This document shows positions 1 to 10,900 of a DNA stretch of 64,000 nt, piece by piece; positions within the stretch are counted from its first letter, which is position 1, and every line of letters begins with the position of its first letter. Origin of the DNA: Adenophora triphylla var. japonica. Its lineage: Eukaryota; Streptophyta; Magnoliopsida; Asterales; Campanulaceae. Below the pieces are notes generated by a model that was given only the letters and a program-made list of their open reading frames with translations, was not told the origin of the DNA and made no database searches. The DNA is taken from the NCBI GenBank assembly GCA_022495995.1, contig JAFEMH010005402.1, forward strand, positions 100,260-164,259, given 5' to 3'. A program made the position numbers and the translations under genes.

Positions 1-1164
1 TTCAGTGGCTCCTTGGGAAATATTGGTTAGGTCGTTGACAGTCTTACGACGATCTCCCGCCGTAGCAAACCTTCCTAAAAACTTCTTTCTCATTTGTTTC
101 CATGATTCAATACTCCCCTTCGGTAGGCTTCTAAACCACCTCAGAGCAGCGTCGACCAGTGTGCTCGTGAGAGCCTTGCACATGACGTCGTCGTAGCCAG
201 AAGCTTTCGCCACTACGTACATTTGTGCCTCAAGGTGTTGTATGTGGTCGATGGCGCTGGTAGAGCCGTTGTATTGTTTCAGGTCGGGCAGCTTGAAGCC
301 TGGTTCCGGGGGTCCCGTTTCCAACATCCAGGGTGCAAGGGGATTCATAGTGTCGCCATCGTCGTCAGAGTCGTCGCTGTCCATTTTGTTCCTTTTGTGT
401 GTCAATTCTTCCACCTGACGCTTCAACCTCAAGAACTCTCTCATGTCCACTTCTCCTATTGGGCCGGCTGGGGGAATCCTATCCTGACGAGGCCCCCGAG
501 CTACGGTGTTAGACCGTTGCCTCTCTGTGGGAGCAGGTCGTCGTGAGATGGATCGCTCCCTGTAGCTGGGTGGTGGAGACGGCCTATAGGATATTGAAAG
601 TTCTCGTTCATGACGGGGTGGAGTACGAGTTCTTTCTTTGTGGCTAGGTGCTCGTTCATTTCTAAACGGCGGTGTCATTAGACGACCCCGGACGATTTGG
701 TTCGGATTTGCTTCAGGATTCTCGACGGCCAAAACTCTACGAGGCTCTGCTTCCTCAGCTCGTCGCTGCTGTGATGGGGCTCCTTGGCTTCGTCTTTCAT
801 TAAGGTGTTCCCTTAGGTCAAGCTGTGGCACCACGCGCTCATTTTCGGCGACGATCCCCTCCACGACGACCTGCATTCTCTCTCTGGTTTCTTCTCCTCC
901 TTCTGACGAGACCGTTTGGTGGGATGCTGCGGGGGCTTGAGGAGCGGCCATGTGAATGAGCTCGTCTTGGATTTGCAGGAATTCTTTTAGGGCGTTAGCT
1001 CTCTCGACGAGGAAAGCTGCTCTATCGAGATTAGGGTTGGAGGGACCTCCCGCATATCTTGTCGTTGTCTCAGGCCTCCTTTCCAGTGGAGGTCTCCTCT
1101 GGCGTTCAGCAGCAGGCCCTTTTTCTCTCCTCCTAGCCGTTTGAAGGCCTGTACCGTCAACCAT
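1..1164 (-). CDS. gag polyprotein of Ty3/gypsy element, partial
   Basis: Reading down from the ATG at 1164 gives 388 codons without a stop, reaching the window edge in frame, so the 3' end is missing. Gag forms the retrotransposon's cytoplasmic particle. The N-terminal third is basic and low in complexity, rich in Arg, Pro and Glu, with several Arg-Ser stretches around residues 190-240. An acidic run (DSDDSDDDGD) near residue 260 is followed by a globular part. The last 50 or so residues carry the retrotransposon gag signature (PF03732 type): ALRWFRSLPKGSIESW, then a Lys-rich KKFLGRF. The start was chosen because the ATG follows the LTR and primer site by about 180 bases and no earlier in-frame ATG is needed. 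No frameshift is seen, unlike the second gypsy element in this window, so this copy may be younger. Confidence 0.85.
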   Translation of the reverse strand, partial: MVDGTGLQTARRREKGPAAERQRRPPLERRPETTTRYAGGPSNPNLDRAAFLVERANALKEFLQIQDELIHMAAPQAPAASHQTVSSEGGEETRERMQVVVEGIVAENERVVPQLDLREHLNERRSQGAPSQQRRAEEAEPRRVLAVENPEANPNQIVRGRLMTPPFRNERAPSHKERTRTPPRHERELSISYRPSPPPSYRERSISRRPAPTERQRSNTVARGPRQDRIPPAGPIGEVDMREFLRLKRQVEELTHKRNKMDSDDSDDDGDTMNPLAPWMLETGPPEPGFKLPDLKQYNGSTSAIDHIQHLEAQMYVVAKASGYDDVMCKALTSTLVDAALRWFRSLPKGSIESWKQMRKKFLGRFATAGDRRKTVNDLTNISQGATE

Positions 1165-1344
1165 CCCCTGTGACCTGGTAACCCTTAAATTAGGGTTTCT
1201 AGGTGGAGAGGGTGGCCTAGGATTTTCTTGTTGTGGAGGAGGTACGCCTTCATCTCATGTAGACTTGCTGGCCGTATGACCATCTGACACCATTTTCCCA
1301 AACTTTTCCGGCTGTATTTCTTCTGCTGGAGATCACTAACACGT

Positions 1345-1361
1345 TCCCGGCAATGGAACCA
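1345..1361 (-). other. Primer-binding site, tRNA-Glu type
   Basis: On the - strand it reads TGGTTCCATTGCCGGGA. The 3' end of plant tRNA-Glu, reverse complemented, is TGGTTCCGTTGCCGGGA, so one base differs. It begins three bases after the LTR terminus, the usual place. Confidence 0.75.
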
Positions 1362-1364
1362 ATC

Positions 1365-2273
1365 TGATCGCGCAGGAAAGCGTGGTGGGCTCAGTTCTTT
1401 GGGTCCAGCGAATGAATGAGCTAGCTTGTGATCTGCACACCACAAGAAATAACAGTGAAGCGTAGGGGTCTTCGGCAAGCCCCTCCGGCGTGAGAGTAAG
1501 ATTATGGACTGGAAATATGGTGGCAAAAATATGGAATGTGTGTGGGTACGTGAATATGCAATGAAGCATTACCTGTGTCCATGTTGTTACTCTCTTATTT
1601 ATAGTAGGAATAGTGATGTTAGGGTTTTTACCAGAGCCGTTGGATTGGGTGGTCTCCAACCGTTGGATCAGCTCCATCTCCCAGGCGTACACGTGTCACG
1701 GCGGGTGTCCGTCTATGTAAGGACAACTGCAACACGACAACGATAAGCGGTTGCCTTATATGGGAAAGTCAACCTGTACACCTTTTGGAGTTATTACTGT
1801 TTGCATGATTGCACGTGTAACTAAGCACTGTAGCAGGCCTGACGTTCTCCCAAATTAGCTAATTAACCAAGATTGTTGAGGAAGCTTAATAGAAGAGACG
1901 ACTTGGAGCTATCCGTCCAGTTGGGTCGTCTCTTCGAGGCGTGACTCGACGAGAGAGAGAGTTGATCGTTCAGTGACGACGCTCACTCTTGGACGAGTGC
2001 TGGTTCGCGCCGAGGGAAGGCTCGTCGTTAGATGAGCTTAGCTCACTGTCGACGATCTCTTCTTGGTATATTGACGGGCTAGAAGTTAATCCCTTCCTCA
2101 ATGGTACAATGACTCGTCGTTTGGATGGGCTTGGTCGCTCAATGACGACGACTGCCAACCAATGTTGGGCGGGTCATGACCCGAGGCCTTGATCTGTTCC
2201 TTCGTGGTCGGTCTTTTGATGGGCCTGTGGGGCCTCTGGGCTCGTAGCAAAGTATTGGGCTCGGCCCATCACA
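1365..2273 (-). repeat. 5' LTR of the left gypsy element
   Basis: The 909-bp segment starts TGTGATGGGC and ends CGATCA on the - strand, with TG...CA ends. A TATA box (TATAAAT) lies at 1597-1603 on the - strand. The left end abuts the primer site. The 3' LTR is outside the window, so the outer boundary rests on the terminal dinucleotides alone. Confidence 0.7.
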
Positions 2274-3000
2274 GAATATTCCGTTCAATTGTGTTTGTGA
2301 ATGCATCCACCCATCTTTAACATTAAGCTTTTTACTTATATCAGATTTTTTATATGTTTTAAGTATATCAATTATTCTGCAATTTTATTGTAATGGAAGT
2401 AAGAATATAAATCTTAGTTCTCTATCGAATGATTTTTTTTTTACTTTTCGTTGGCTTGATGCTTAGTGACCTCGGTTCAAAATCTAAAATAATGCATTGG
2501 ATGGATGTTCCAGTGTTACGAAAGAATGATAGCATTTTGAAACTAATAACCATGAACATGAACAGATACCATATCTGCTCTATATGTAGAAGATCAAATA
2601 AGAGATTTTGGAGTTTCAAAAAGATCAAGAAAAGGATTAAATTATTATTGATGTCATTATAGTAGTTATTTATAAGTTAGCTAATATATTTATAAACTGA
2701 AAATTAAAATGTAATAGTTCCCATGTATCGAAATGATAATTCATTGCTATTTTTGTTTGTAAAAAAAGATAGTCTCATTTTTTAAATTGATAGGTTAAAT
2801 CATCGAACTTATATAATTGTCTAATAAGGAAGAAGGGGAAGAGAAAGAGAGTATTGTCCAATAAGAATAATAGTTTGAGGAGTAATTGAGTAATTACAAA
2901 ATTTCATTAAAAATAATGATATAAACGTTTTTTTTTTTTTAATAAACATGAGTAAGTTGTTTAAATAGTCAAATGGGACTATTATTATGGGCAAAGGGGG
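2274..3000. other. AT-rich intergenic DNA
   Basis: No gene, RNA or repeat structure is recognised. Short open frames on both strands overlap each other around 2422-2662, have no recognisable domain and look like chance. Confidence 0.6.
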
Positions 3001-3017
3001 TATGCAATTAGTGTTTT
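3001..3017. repeat. SINE target-site duplication, left copy
   Basis: TATGCAATTAGTGTTTT is repeated exactly at 3387-3403. Confidence 0.9.
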
Positions 3018-3386
3018 TTTTTTTGTTACCCAGGTTCCCCAGCTTCGCCGGGTTATTCCTGGACCACTAGCTATCGGCCCCACAGTGTCCTAGCGGAGGT
3101 AAATCGCGGATATGCCCAAAGCAGCCAGGGTGGCAGCACCCCTTATACTCCTGGCCCCAAGGGAGCCCTCCTACAACGCAATAGTTGAACTCCCCACACT
3201 GAGGTTACGGCCCGGCAATCTTTGCTTCCTTAATCGAATGGATGTGCGGGAAGCTCACTGGGGCGCGAAACCCAGGATAGGAACAATAACCACAAGGATT
3301 CCCCTTTAGGGGAATCGAACCGGTGACCTCCCCTTCGGGAGGCCACCAAAACAACGCCAGTACCACTGGGCCAAAGCCCATTAGGT
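3018..3386 (-). mobile_element. tRNA-derived SINE
   Basis: On the - strand the element starts ACCTAATGGGC, carries RNA polymerase III boxes A and B in its first 80 bases, continues with about 250 bases of unrelated body, and ends in an A-rich tail (the T run at 3013-3024 on the + strand). It is flanked by a perfect 17-bp duplication at 3001-3017 and 3387-3403, typical of LINE-driven retroposition. At about 370 bp it is long for a plant SINE. Confidence 0.85.
3311..3373 (-). promoter_or_regulatory. Pol III internal promoter of the SINE
   Basis: Box A reads TGGCCCAGTGG (3363-3373) and box B reads GGTTCGATTCC (3311-3321), both matching the tRNA consensus with normal spacing. The rest does not fold as a tRNA cloverleaf, so this is a tRNA-derived promoter, not a tRNA gene. 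Confidence 0.8.
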
Positions 3387-3403
3387 TATGCAATTAGTGT
3401 TTT
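3387..3403. repeat. SINE target-site duplication, right copy
   Basis: Exact 17-bp copy of 3001-3017. Confidence 0.9.
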
Positions 3404-3682
3404 ATACTAATGATATCTTGAAGATGATAGACTATCAAATTTATTTTTATCAAATATTTAAAATCAAACACATATTTAAACAAAAACTAAAATAACCCTA
3501 AAGATTAAGAAAAATTAACTAACGTATACAAATTGAGAAAAAATCAAGCGACAAACATAGTTAATGACGAGTCCGTACAAACCACTTTCAGCCTACTCAT
3601 TTGTTTCTCTTCACATTTGTACCCGTTAATTGTTCAACCCTTCATAATACTCTTAAAGTTTAAGGTTTCACCTTAAAATCAA

Positions 3683-3913
3683 GGGTTAATGACAATTTAG
3701 GGCCTGTAGTATAGGGGCATTACTACATTGGGGCCCGAAGTCCAAAAACTATCAATTTAGGGCCTTAATTTATAATTTTGATCAAATTGGGGCTTTTTGA
3801 CGGAAAACGTTAAAAAAACCCGTTAAGTGATCATGTGCGAAACATGTGACATTTAGTGAGGGCATTTTGGTCATTTTACGTTCAACCCAGACTTCAGGCC
3901 CTAAATTGACATT
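3683..3913 (+). repeat. MULE left terminal inverted repeat
   Basis: Begins GGGTTAATGACAATTTAGGG and matches the reverse complement of 5441-5671 with only a few differences. Confidence 0.9.
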
Positions 3914-5409
3914 TTTCCTATAAAATAATAAATAAAAATATTTAGTTTTTTTTTACAAAAATTAATAATAATAAAATAATAATAATAACTAATTTATTTC
4001 CAAATTAATTTATTTTTTAATTTATTATTTTTGAATATTCATTTTTGAGAGGAGGAAATATCGAATATTATTTCCAAATTAATTTATTTTTTCATTTATT
4101 ATTTTTGAATATTCATTTTTGAGACGGAGGAAATATCAAATATTATTTCCAAATTAATAACTACATTATTAATTCTTATATTAATAATACAAATACACTA
4201 ACCAAAAAAATTCAAATATTCATAAAAAAAAAAAAAAATAACACCACACATGTTTATACTCATTCCCAGACACATCCCCCACCCAACAACCCACCGCTGC
4301 AAGCACCACCAACAACCCACCGCTGCCACTGTCATCAACACCACCACTGCCGCCACCATCACCATGATTTTATAAAATAAAAATATTTTTTTCCCCTAAA
4401 AAAAACCCGCCTTCTCCGGCCACCAAATCGTCCTCCACACCCCCATTAATCCCGGCACCAAGCCATTTCCTCCATTTTCGCCACCTTCAACCACCGCACG
4501 AACCCCACATCTCCACCTCAAAGTCACCCCTTCTTTAACTCACCGTCTTCTCCAATCTCTCCCGTCTCTCCACCACCCATTTCAAATCCCTCCGCCTCTT
4601 CTCTTCCGAACCCACTCATCTTCCCCTTCTTTTTGATTTCATCACCGGCAATTCCATCCCACCCCAATCGGTCTGGCCGCACCACAAACCCGGTCTGACG
4701 GCCCACCACAAAGCCCCAATTGAATAACCAAAACAAACTGAATCATCAAGTCTAACCGAACCAAATCAAGACCCAAACTCATTCAATTTTTCGGCTACAC
4801 TCATCTGATTTTGTCTCAAAAATACCAAACGGACCCGGATCAATTTTTTTCAAACCCCTTTTCCAAATAACAAAAGCGCATTCGAATCACCCCAAGATAT
4901 GATTGAATCGGTTTTGGGTCATCCACCATCTCAAACGTTTTCTTCAAAAACGGCGTTGGCCCTCCGTCTCTTAATCCCTCAATCGGAGTCGCCGCACCAC
5001 CTCTGCGCACCACCAAAATCATCTTCATCAATAACTAAAATCGGTTCTTCTTTAATACCCACAATTCCAATTGCACCTCCATTGCCAAATTCGGTCATAT
5101 CATCATGCACACTTAGGGGTTCTCCTTCTTTGATTTCATCTCCGGCATGTTCATCAACCTCCTCAAGTGGTGAAGATTTCGATGACCCATTAAGAATTTG
5201 ATCTGGTCTGCTGAGTTTTTGTTGGGTGTGTAGCTGTTGGGGTTTTGTTGATGGTGTTGCTGAGTGTATTGGTTGCGTGGGTGAGAAGGTGGGTTGGCCG
5301 GAGGAGGAGAGTTAGAATGGAGATGGCGGCGGCGTTGATTTGGAGAACGGAGAAGGTGGGGTTTTGTTGATTGCGTTGCTGAGTTTTAATTTTTGGATTA
5401 ATGTTTTTT

Positions 5410-5440
<31 letters not shown>
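3914..5440. other. MULE interior, possible captured sequence
   Basis: 3914-4240 is AT-rich and contains a ~100-bp direct duplication around the words TTTCCAAATTAATTTATTTT and TTTTTGAATATTCA. 4240-5215 is C-rich, with Pro/Ser-rich or Pro/His-rich frames on both strands, the longest about 100 codons (4899-5201). None shows a recognisable domain. A (GA)n tract of about 30 bases (5411-5440) abuts the right inverted repeat. Gene capture is only a possibility. Confidence 0.5.
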
Positions 5441-5444
<4 letters not shown>

Positions 5445-5671
5445 TCAATTTAGGGCCTGAAGTCTGGGTTGAACGTAAAATGACCAAAATGCCCTCACTA
5501 AATGTCACATGTTTCGCACATGATCACTTAACGGGTTTTTTTAACGTTTTCCGTCAAAAAGTCCCAATTTGATCAAAATTATAAATTAAGGCCCTAAATT
5601 GATAGTTTTTGGACTTCGGGCCCCAATGTGGTAATGCCCCTATACTACAGGCCCTAAATTATCATTAACCC
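5441..5671 (-). repeat. MULE right terminal inverted repeat
   Basis: Reverse complement of the left repeat. Ends TCATTAACCC next to the 9-bp duplication. Confidence 0.9.
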
Positions 5672-5696
5672 TAAAATCAATTGGTATTTGAAAGTG

Positions 5697-6268
5697 TGTG
5701 AACATCACACACATTGCCAAGTCAAAGGTTGACTTAGTTTAGTTTTGTTACTTTCTTAATTGTTTAATTTAAGTTAATTAATATATAGTTTATATTTAAT
5801 TGTACTAACCTACTAACCAAAAATGTGCTTTGTTTTAGTGGTATTTTTGATTATTTATGTAGGACTCTCACAAGAATATAAGGAAGGCTTGAAAAGATAA
5901 GAAGATAAAAAAAATTGTGGATATTCATCAAGCTCACCCCTTCCTAAATATCGTGACCTCCTTAGCTATAAATACAAGACTCAAGGCTTGTTCACAACAC
6001 ACATTTTTATAGAGCATAAAGGCTGAAGAATTCTTGCCTCAGTGTGTTTCTGTTTTTGTGAGAGTAGTTTGATTATTTTTGTCTTCTCTTAGTTTGCATT
6101 TGTGTATTCGATTCAAAAGAAGTTTAAGAAGAGAAGTTTTATTGTCTACAACAAATTGCTGTAGATAAGTGTTAGTTTTTTTGTTTATTTCATTTTAATT
6201 TATTCATTTCCGCTGCTGTTTACTGTTGGTGCTAGTACTGCTGCGATAGCATCAAGACTCACATCAGG
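5697..6268 (+). repeat. Putative solo LTR
   Basis: Begins TGTGTGAACATCACAC and ends GACTCACATCA. It carries a plausible TATA box (GCTATAAATACAAG, near 5964) and a TTCCGCTGC word near the end. The same architecture and words occur in opposite orientation at 23.73-24.24 kb, so both may be solo LTRs of one family. No target duplication was found and boundaries are approximate. Confidence 0.4.
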
Positions 6269-6289
6269 CGTCTGTAACTTCTTGTGCAC

Positions 6290-6534
6290 TTTCTAGCCGC
6301 TCAATTTCTTTCAGTGTTAAGGGGAGTGACTCATGATCTTTATATGTCATAGGCAAGGTTCGTCAATTCCTAATGTGAGATAATATCTATAATACGCCCC
6401 CTCACGTGTAGCCGGGCTTTGGCAAAGGCTTACAATGTGGACTTATTAATCGGGTGGCGCGGAATAACATCGTGGGCCGTTGGGCCTGCACGTGTAAGGA
6501 CCTGCTCTGATATCATCTTAAAATCTGAAGTTCC
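6290..6534 (-). mobile_element. TRIM-like mini retrotransposon, 3' portion
   Basis: Read on the - strand from 6534, this holds the end of a short LTR (6534-6516), a tRNA-Met-type primer site TGATATCAGAGC (6515-6504), about 100 bp of non-coding interior, a polypurine stretch GAGGGGGCG (near 6395-6403) and a second LTR starting near 6392. The second LTR matches the first, for example GATATTATCTCACATT and CCTTGCCTATGACATAT. The LTR length (about 115 bp) and the coding-free interior fit a terminal-repeat retrotransposon in miniature. The 13.4-kb gypsy element is inserted in its 5' LTR. The 3' LTR end is not sharply defined. Confidence 0.7.
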
Positions 6535-7295
6535 TGATGTTGCCAGGAACTTCCTCAACAGCAACTCCACCGTTATAGTCTGACTTTGGTAACTCCGGCT
6601 CCTTCTTCTCCGACTGGACTGCACACAATCAAACGTAAACTAAGCCGGGGGCGGCTCCGGCGTTAGCCCCTCCGGCGTGAGGATAAGTATTGGCTTGGTA
6701 AAAGGGAAAACAAACAGTATTGAAGGTGGCTGTGTGTGTATTAAGTTGGACGTACCTTGTCAATGAAGCCTTCATATCTTATTTATACCCCTCATCCTCG
6801 TGCCTTGCACATGACATCCTCACATTTCATGCTTACTGCCACGTGTCGCCATATCATTGGTCCTTTCATAAAGTAAACCCTATTCACGTGATCATCAATC
6901 CCAATGCATAACCGTCTAATGGGTCCCACTTGATAGATATTTATATATCGCCTCTAGAGAATAACCTCAACTGGGATCCCTCTCTCGCCGGATAAGGTTA
7001 CTTATTGTCTTGTCTCGCTTCATCATTATGTCTCGCGTTATCATCTGTATCGCCTTTAACATCATGCCTCGCCTTTAATCTTTATCGCCGGCTTTCCTCA
7101 TAATGTGTCGCTATTTAACATCTTGGTATTCCCCCCTTCTTAATGATATAAGCGGGATACTCCTGTCTCGCCTTCTTTTATTGGGCCGCCTATATTCTTT
7201 TCTTCTTCTTGGGTCGTACTCTATTTTGGGCCCCCTTTGCCACTTTCTTGTCAATAACTTGGGCCGGGCCCACTCCTTATATTTGGACGGCATCG
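6535..7295 (-). repeat. 3' LTR of the Tat element
   Basis: Over about 680 bp (6615-7295) it differs from the other LTR at only four or so positions, but the first ~85 bases differ at about fifteen positions including indels. A TATA box (TATAAAT on the - strand) lies at 6781-6787. Confidence 0.92.
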
Positions 7296-7309
7296 AAGCC
7301 CCTAAGTTT
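7296..7309 (-). other. Polypurine tract
   Basis: On the - strand AAACTTAGGGGCTT immediately precedes the 3' LTR, the expected site of second-strand priming. It is interrupted by pyrimidines, so it is a weak example. Confidence 0.5.
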
Positions 7310-7551
7310 ATGGCGAGATTCATTTATGGTCTCGCCAAAAACTTTATGCTCATTGATTCATCAATTTGCGACATACGAAACCTTCTTCAAGAAGATACTA
7401 CGAAAATCCCCATCCATACACGTGTCTCTTTCTTGTCAACCTTTAAAAATTTTAACGGGCCGTCATTTGGGAATCGTGCCGAGGCTTGTGAGGAAAATTT
7501 GAAAAATCTTTTCCAAACGTCACACCAATCATTTCCATAACCCCTCTCTCT

Positions 7552-7558
7552 TATAAAT
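7552..7558 (+). promoter_or_regulatory. TATA box for the antisense gene
   Basis: TATAAATAC in a pyrimidine-rich context lies about 430 bases upstream of the first ATG of the antisense gene and inside the body of the element. It points along the + strand, opposite to the retrotransposon transcript. Confidence 0.45.
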
Positions 7559-7982
7559 ACCCAACTCCAAACACTCATTCCTCTTTTCACCCTTCTTAAA
7601 CCTTGCTCGAGCTTTCTCAGACTCCGGCGAACCTCGACACCAGATTCAAGCTGTTCTTCTTCATTTTTCATCGCCCAACCACCGATTTCTTGCCCAAACT
7701 TGCTTCTTAACCTTGACTCCATTCATATTTTCCTTTTTAGAAGTGATTTGGAGTATTATTTCTCGGCCTCCAAGATTCGATTATTATCTCCGTGTCTGTT
7801 CATCTTTCCCGGTGACCCTTCATCTTTTCCGACCAAGATTGCATTTTTCACCAGGTAACTTTTCCAAAAACCCTTCACATTCTTTAAACCTTCACATTTT
7901 GATCTTCCCCTTTTTGTCCAATTATTTTGAATTTTGCATTTCCTTTTACTCCTTAAAACAATTTTTTCCCAAACTACCCTTC

Positions 7983-10900
7983 ATGGCGAGATACAAGAAC
8001 TGTGCCAAAGTAGTTAAATACAGTCGCTGTCAGGTTTCAGGCGGTTTTTATAGACGCCTGCGAACTACTTGGGCGAGATTGCCCAAGGTTGACTTAGTTA
8101 GGTTCTTAGTTGAACATGGGTGGATCCTTCACGATTGACTCCTTGTAATCCAAGGCCCTTTTTCCTTCCCCTTTCGGCCCCTATGTCTCACATCTTTACT
8201 TCTAGCAATCAGTTGGCTCGATTTATTAAAGATAAATATAAACCTTCTTTAAGCGACTCCTCTGAATCCCAATGTGTCGCTGATCCCTTTTCCAAACGTA
8301 GAACACATTATAAATCAATCCTTTCTTCTTCTTCTTCCGGTGAATCTGCTGACATGGGCGATCAAGCGACATCATCTCCTACTGCGGCTTCCAGCAATCC
8401 CCCTTCCACGGGGTTCAAACTCTCGCTCTTCAAGAAGGTATTTCTTTTACCAATCCCGCTCATGCTTTGAGGGGTTCTTCTCACGCATCCAACCCGGACT
8501 CCTTAATTCCCAATCCCATGGCGGCGCACGTAACTTATCACATAGATAGTTCGGTATATCGAATTTCGACTATCGGGAGATCTTTCCCTTGCCTACTTGA
8601 GAGAAATAAGGGAGGGCATAGTAATTTTTCCTTCCCAACTTAAAGCCGGCCTCGGGATCCCCTTTGATCCTTTTCTTTGCGAATTCTTGTATAAGGCCCA
8701 AGCCATGATCACGAGAGAAATTCACCCAAATGCCATAAGAATCATAACTACCTTCATCACCATTTGTCGCTCTCTGCGAAAAGAACCCACAATCAACTGC
8801 TCTTGCTTTCCTTGTTTACTGGGTACAAACAAACCAACCAACTCACCGACGACATATTGGAAACCCGCCTTTCTCTCCAATACCATAGGGGTCCCAAGGT
8901 CCTTACTCCACTACCTACCAAAGTTCATGATTGGATGGATGACCCTCTTTTTGTTGTTTCTCGCATTGGATGGTCTCATCCCGCTGACCTTCATCCCATC
9001 AATACCCAAATTGAATCCAAAGAAGCTTCTACCATTGGCGACACGCCCTTTGTGACGACATTCGTTTCTTTGCTTGTCTTACTGAAAACTCTGCGTGATG
9101 CCCCGGCCTCTTATTTCTTGGAGAGGTATTCTTCGAAATAGGGAATTATTAGATCAAGTTGGTCTTGCGGACAACTTACCTAGAGTCCAGCCCCGAGTAC
9201 CAATAAGCCATGTCTATTTTGACGGATGGGAGCGACGGCAACAAGTATGCTCACGAATGCCAAGATTGCAAGGGTTCGCGTCATTGTACCGCCATGAATA
9301 CTGCTCTTTGTATGTTTTCTTTTTAACCTTACTTTTTCTTTACTCTAACTTACACTTGAATTGCTTTAACTCTTGACTTCCTCTTAACTTTCTTTTATTT
9401 GATTTCGGATCATAGGGCCAAATCAATGGACGGTCGTCAGCGCCAACTTAGAGCCCGACAAAAGAAGGAAGCAATTGGCCAATGCTCGCGGCCTTGCTCT
9501 TGCTCTCCTCCCCGAAAATCTCGCCTTGCCAATTTCTCGCGATGGCAAAGATGCCGAAGAGATTGCTTTGGAAAAAACTCAGAACCCAGCTAGAAAAAGA
9601 GCCGGGCCGACCAACCAAGCTGCGCGGGCCAAGCGACTAAAAAGAGTAAACACGTTACCACAAGCTGTCGCTTCATCTCGGGAAGGTATCCCGCCAAACC
9701 CTGTCATTACTTCCAATCCTCCATCTACCGAGGCTAATCTCCCTCCAACTTCTCTTTTACCAACTACGAAAGCAATATTCCACCCACTATTGTCCTTGCT
9801 CCACCGATGTCGCACTGCGTGTTGAAAATGTCGAGATTCTTGTTTCGATCCTGTTCCACCCACTTCTCCTTTCTTAGAAATTAACATGACGGAACCTCAA
9901 CAATCCGAAATTCCTCCCTCCCGCGATACGAAATTTGCGACCTAACAATCATCTCCGGTTCCCTTGACTCCTCCCGCACCTAGTACCTCTTCTACTCTTC
10001 CTTCTCCAAGGCGCTACAAGAAAACTTTTCCAAGCCCCTTGATTTTGTTGGGCTCTATGAGCTTAGCAAAGAAATTGCCGAGTCCCCCGCATAAAGGGGT
10101 TGATTGAAGAAACTAAAAGCGCGGAAGAATATTTCTGGCTGGGCAGCTCGGCCTTAATCAGAGCTAGTGATCAAGTGCAAGTTCACAATGTCGCCCAAAT
10201 GGATTCTGCTCATGCCGCATGCCAAGCGGGCTATTATTTTTCATTGGTTAGTTCTTCTTTCCTTCCTTATCTTATTTTATCTTATTCTTATTCTCAATCT
10301 TTCTCTTAACTTCCAATTGTTATCTTTTCTCAGCTTGGATCTTCTATCACCGGCATTAGCGAGGCAAACACTCGCCTAGAAAATGAATCGGCCAGATTGA
10401 AACGCGACAAGGATACCCTTAAGGGTAGACTTACGAGGCGGGATTCTTCGATCAAAAATTTGGAAAAGGAGCGAGACAAGTTGAAGACTGATCTAACCAC
10501 TTCTCACAATCAGCTTGATCAGACCCTAACGGATCTCAATGCCGCTAATTCCAATCTCGCCGCCGCCACTACCGAACTTAACTCTGCTAAAGAGAATGTC
10601 GCCAAGCTGAGGAGTGAAAATGAAACTTTGAAGGAAAATCATGCTACTGACACTCAATCCTTTCAAGATGAGATTGCTCGGCTTAAAGAGGAACTGACTG
10701 GGAAGGCCGCGGAAATCACTGCTTTGAATGCTGATGTGGCTCAACTAACAGATGAAATTGCTGATATCGGGAATCAAACTTCCCTTCAAGTTATGCGAGC
10801 CGCAGCAGCTGATATCAACGACATTCCTGCTATCACTATTGAAAAACTTGCTCATTGGGGCTCAGAGCCAATTTTTAGCGAGGTATGTCGCCGCGGTCAT

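Larger units (their letters stand above)
1..2273 (-). mobile_element. Ty3/gypsy LTR retrotransposon, 5' part
   Basis: On the - strand the order is LTR (2273 to 1365), primer-binding site, leader, then gag running off the left edge of the window. Its LTR shares short blocks with the LTR of the complete gypsy element at 6.5-20.0 kb, such as GCCCCTCCGGCGTGAG, and the primer site is of the same tRNA-Glu type, so the two are probably relatives. Pol lies outside the window, so the lineage (Tat-like) is inferred. Confidence 0.85.
3683..5671. mobile_element. Non-autonomous Mutator-like element (MULE)
   Basis: The 1989-bp element is bounded by nearly identical 231-bp terminal inverted repeats and a perfect 9-bp direct repeat, TAAAATCAA, at 3674-3682 and 5672-5680. 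Long inverted repeats plus a 9-bp duplication are diagnostic of Mutator-like elements. No transposase is present. The interior has an AT-rich left third and a C-rich core that could be captured host DNA, as in Pack-MULEs, but no gene is recognised. Confidence 0.88.

Noticed and set aside
2422..2662. Overlapping open frames of 68 and 77 codons
   Set aside because: AT-rich DNA with frames on both strands, low-complexity composition and no domain.
3205..3393. tRNA gene on the - strand
   Set aside because: Boxes A and B are present but no cloverleaf or anticodon arm fits, and the unit has an A-rich tail and target duplication, so it is a SINE.
4899..5201. 100-codon frame inside the MULE
   Set aside because: Ser/Pro-rich, no domain, overlaps open frames on the other strand. 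Coding is not supported.
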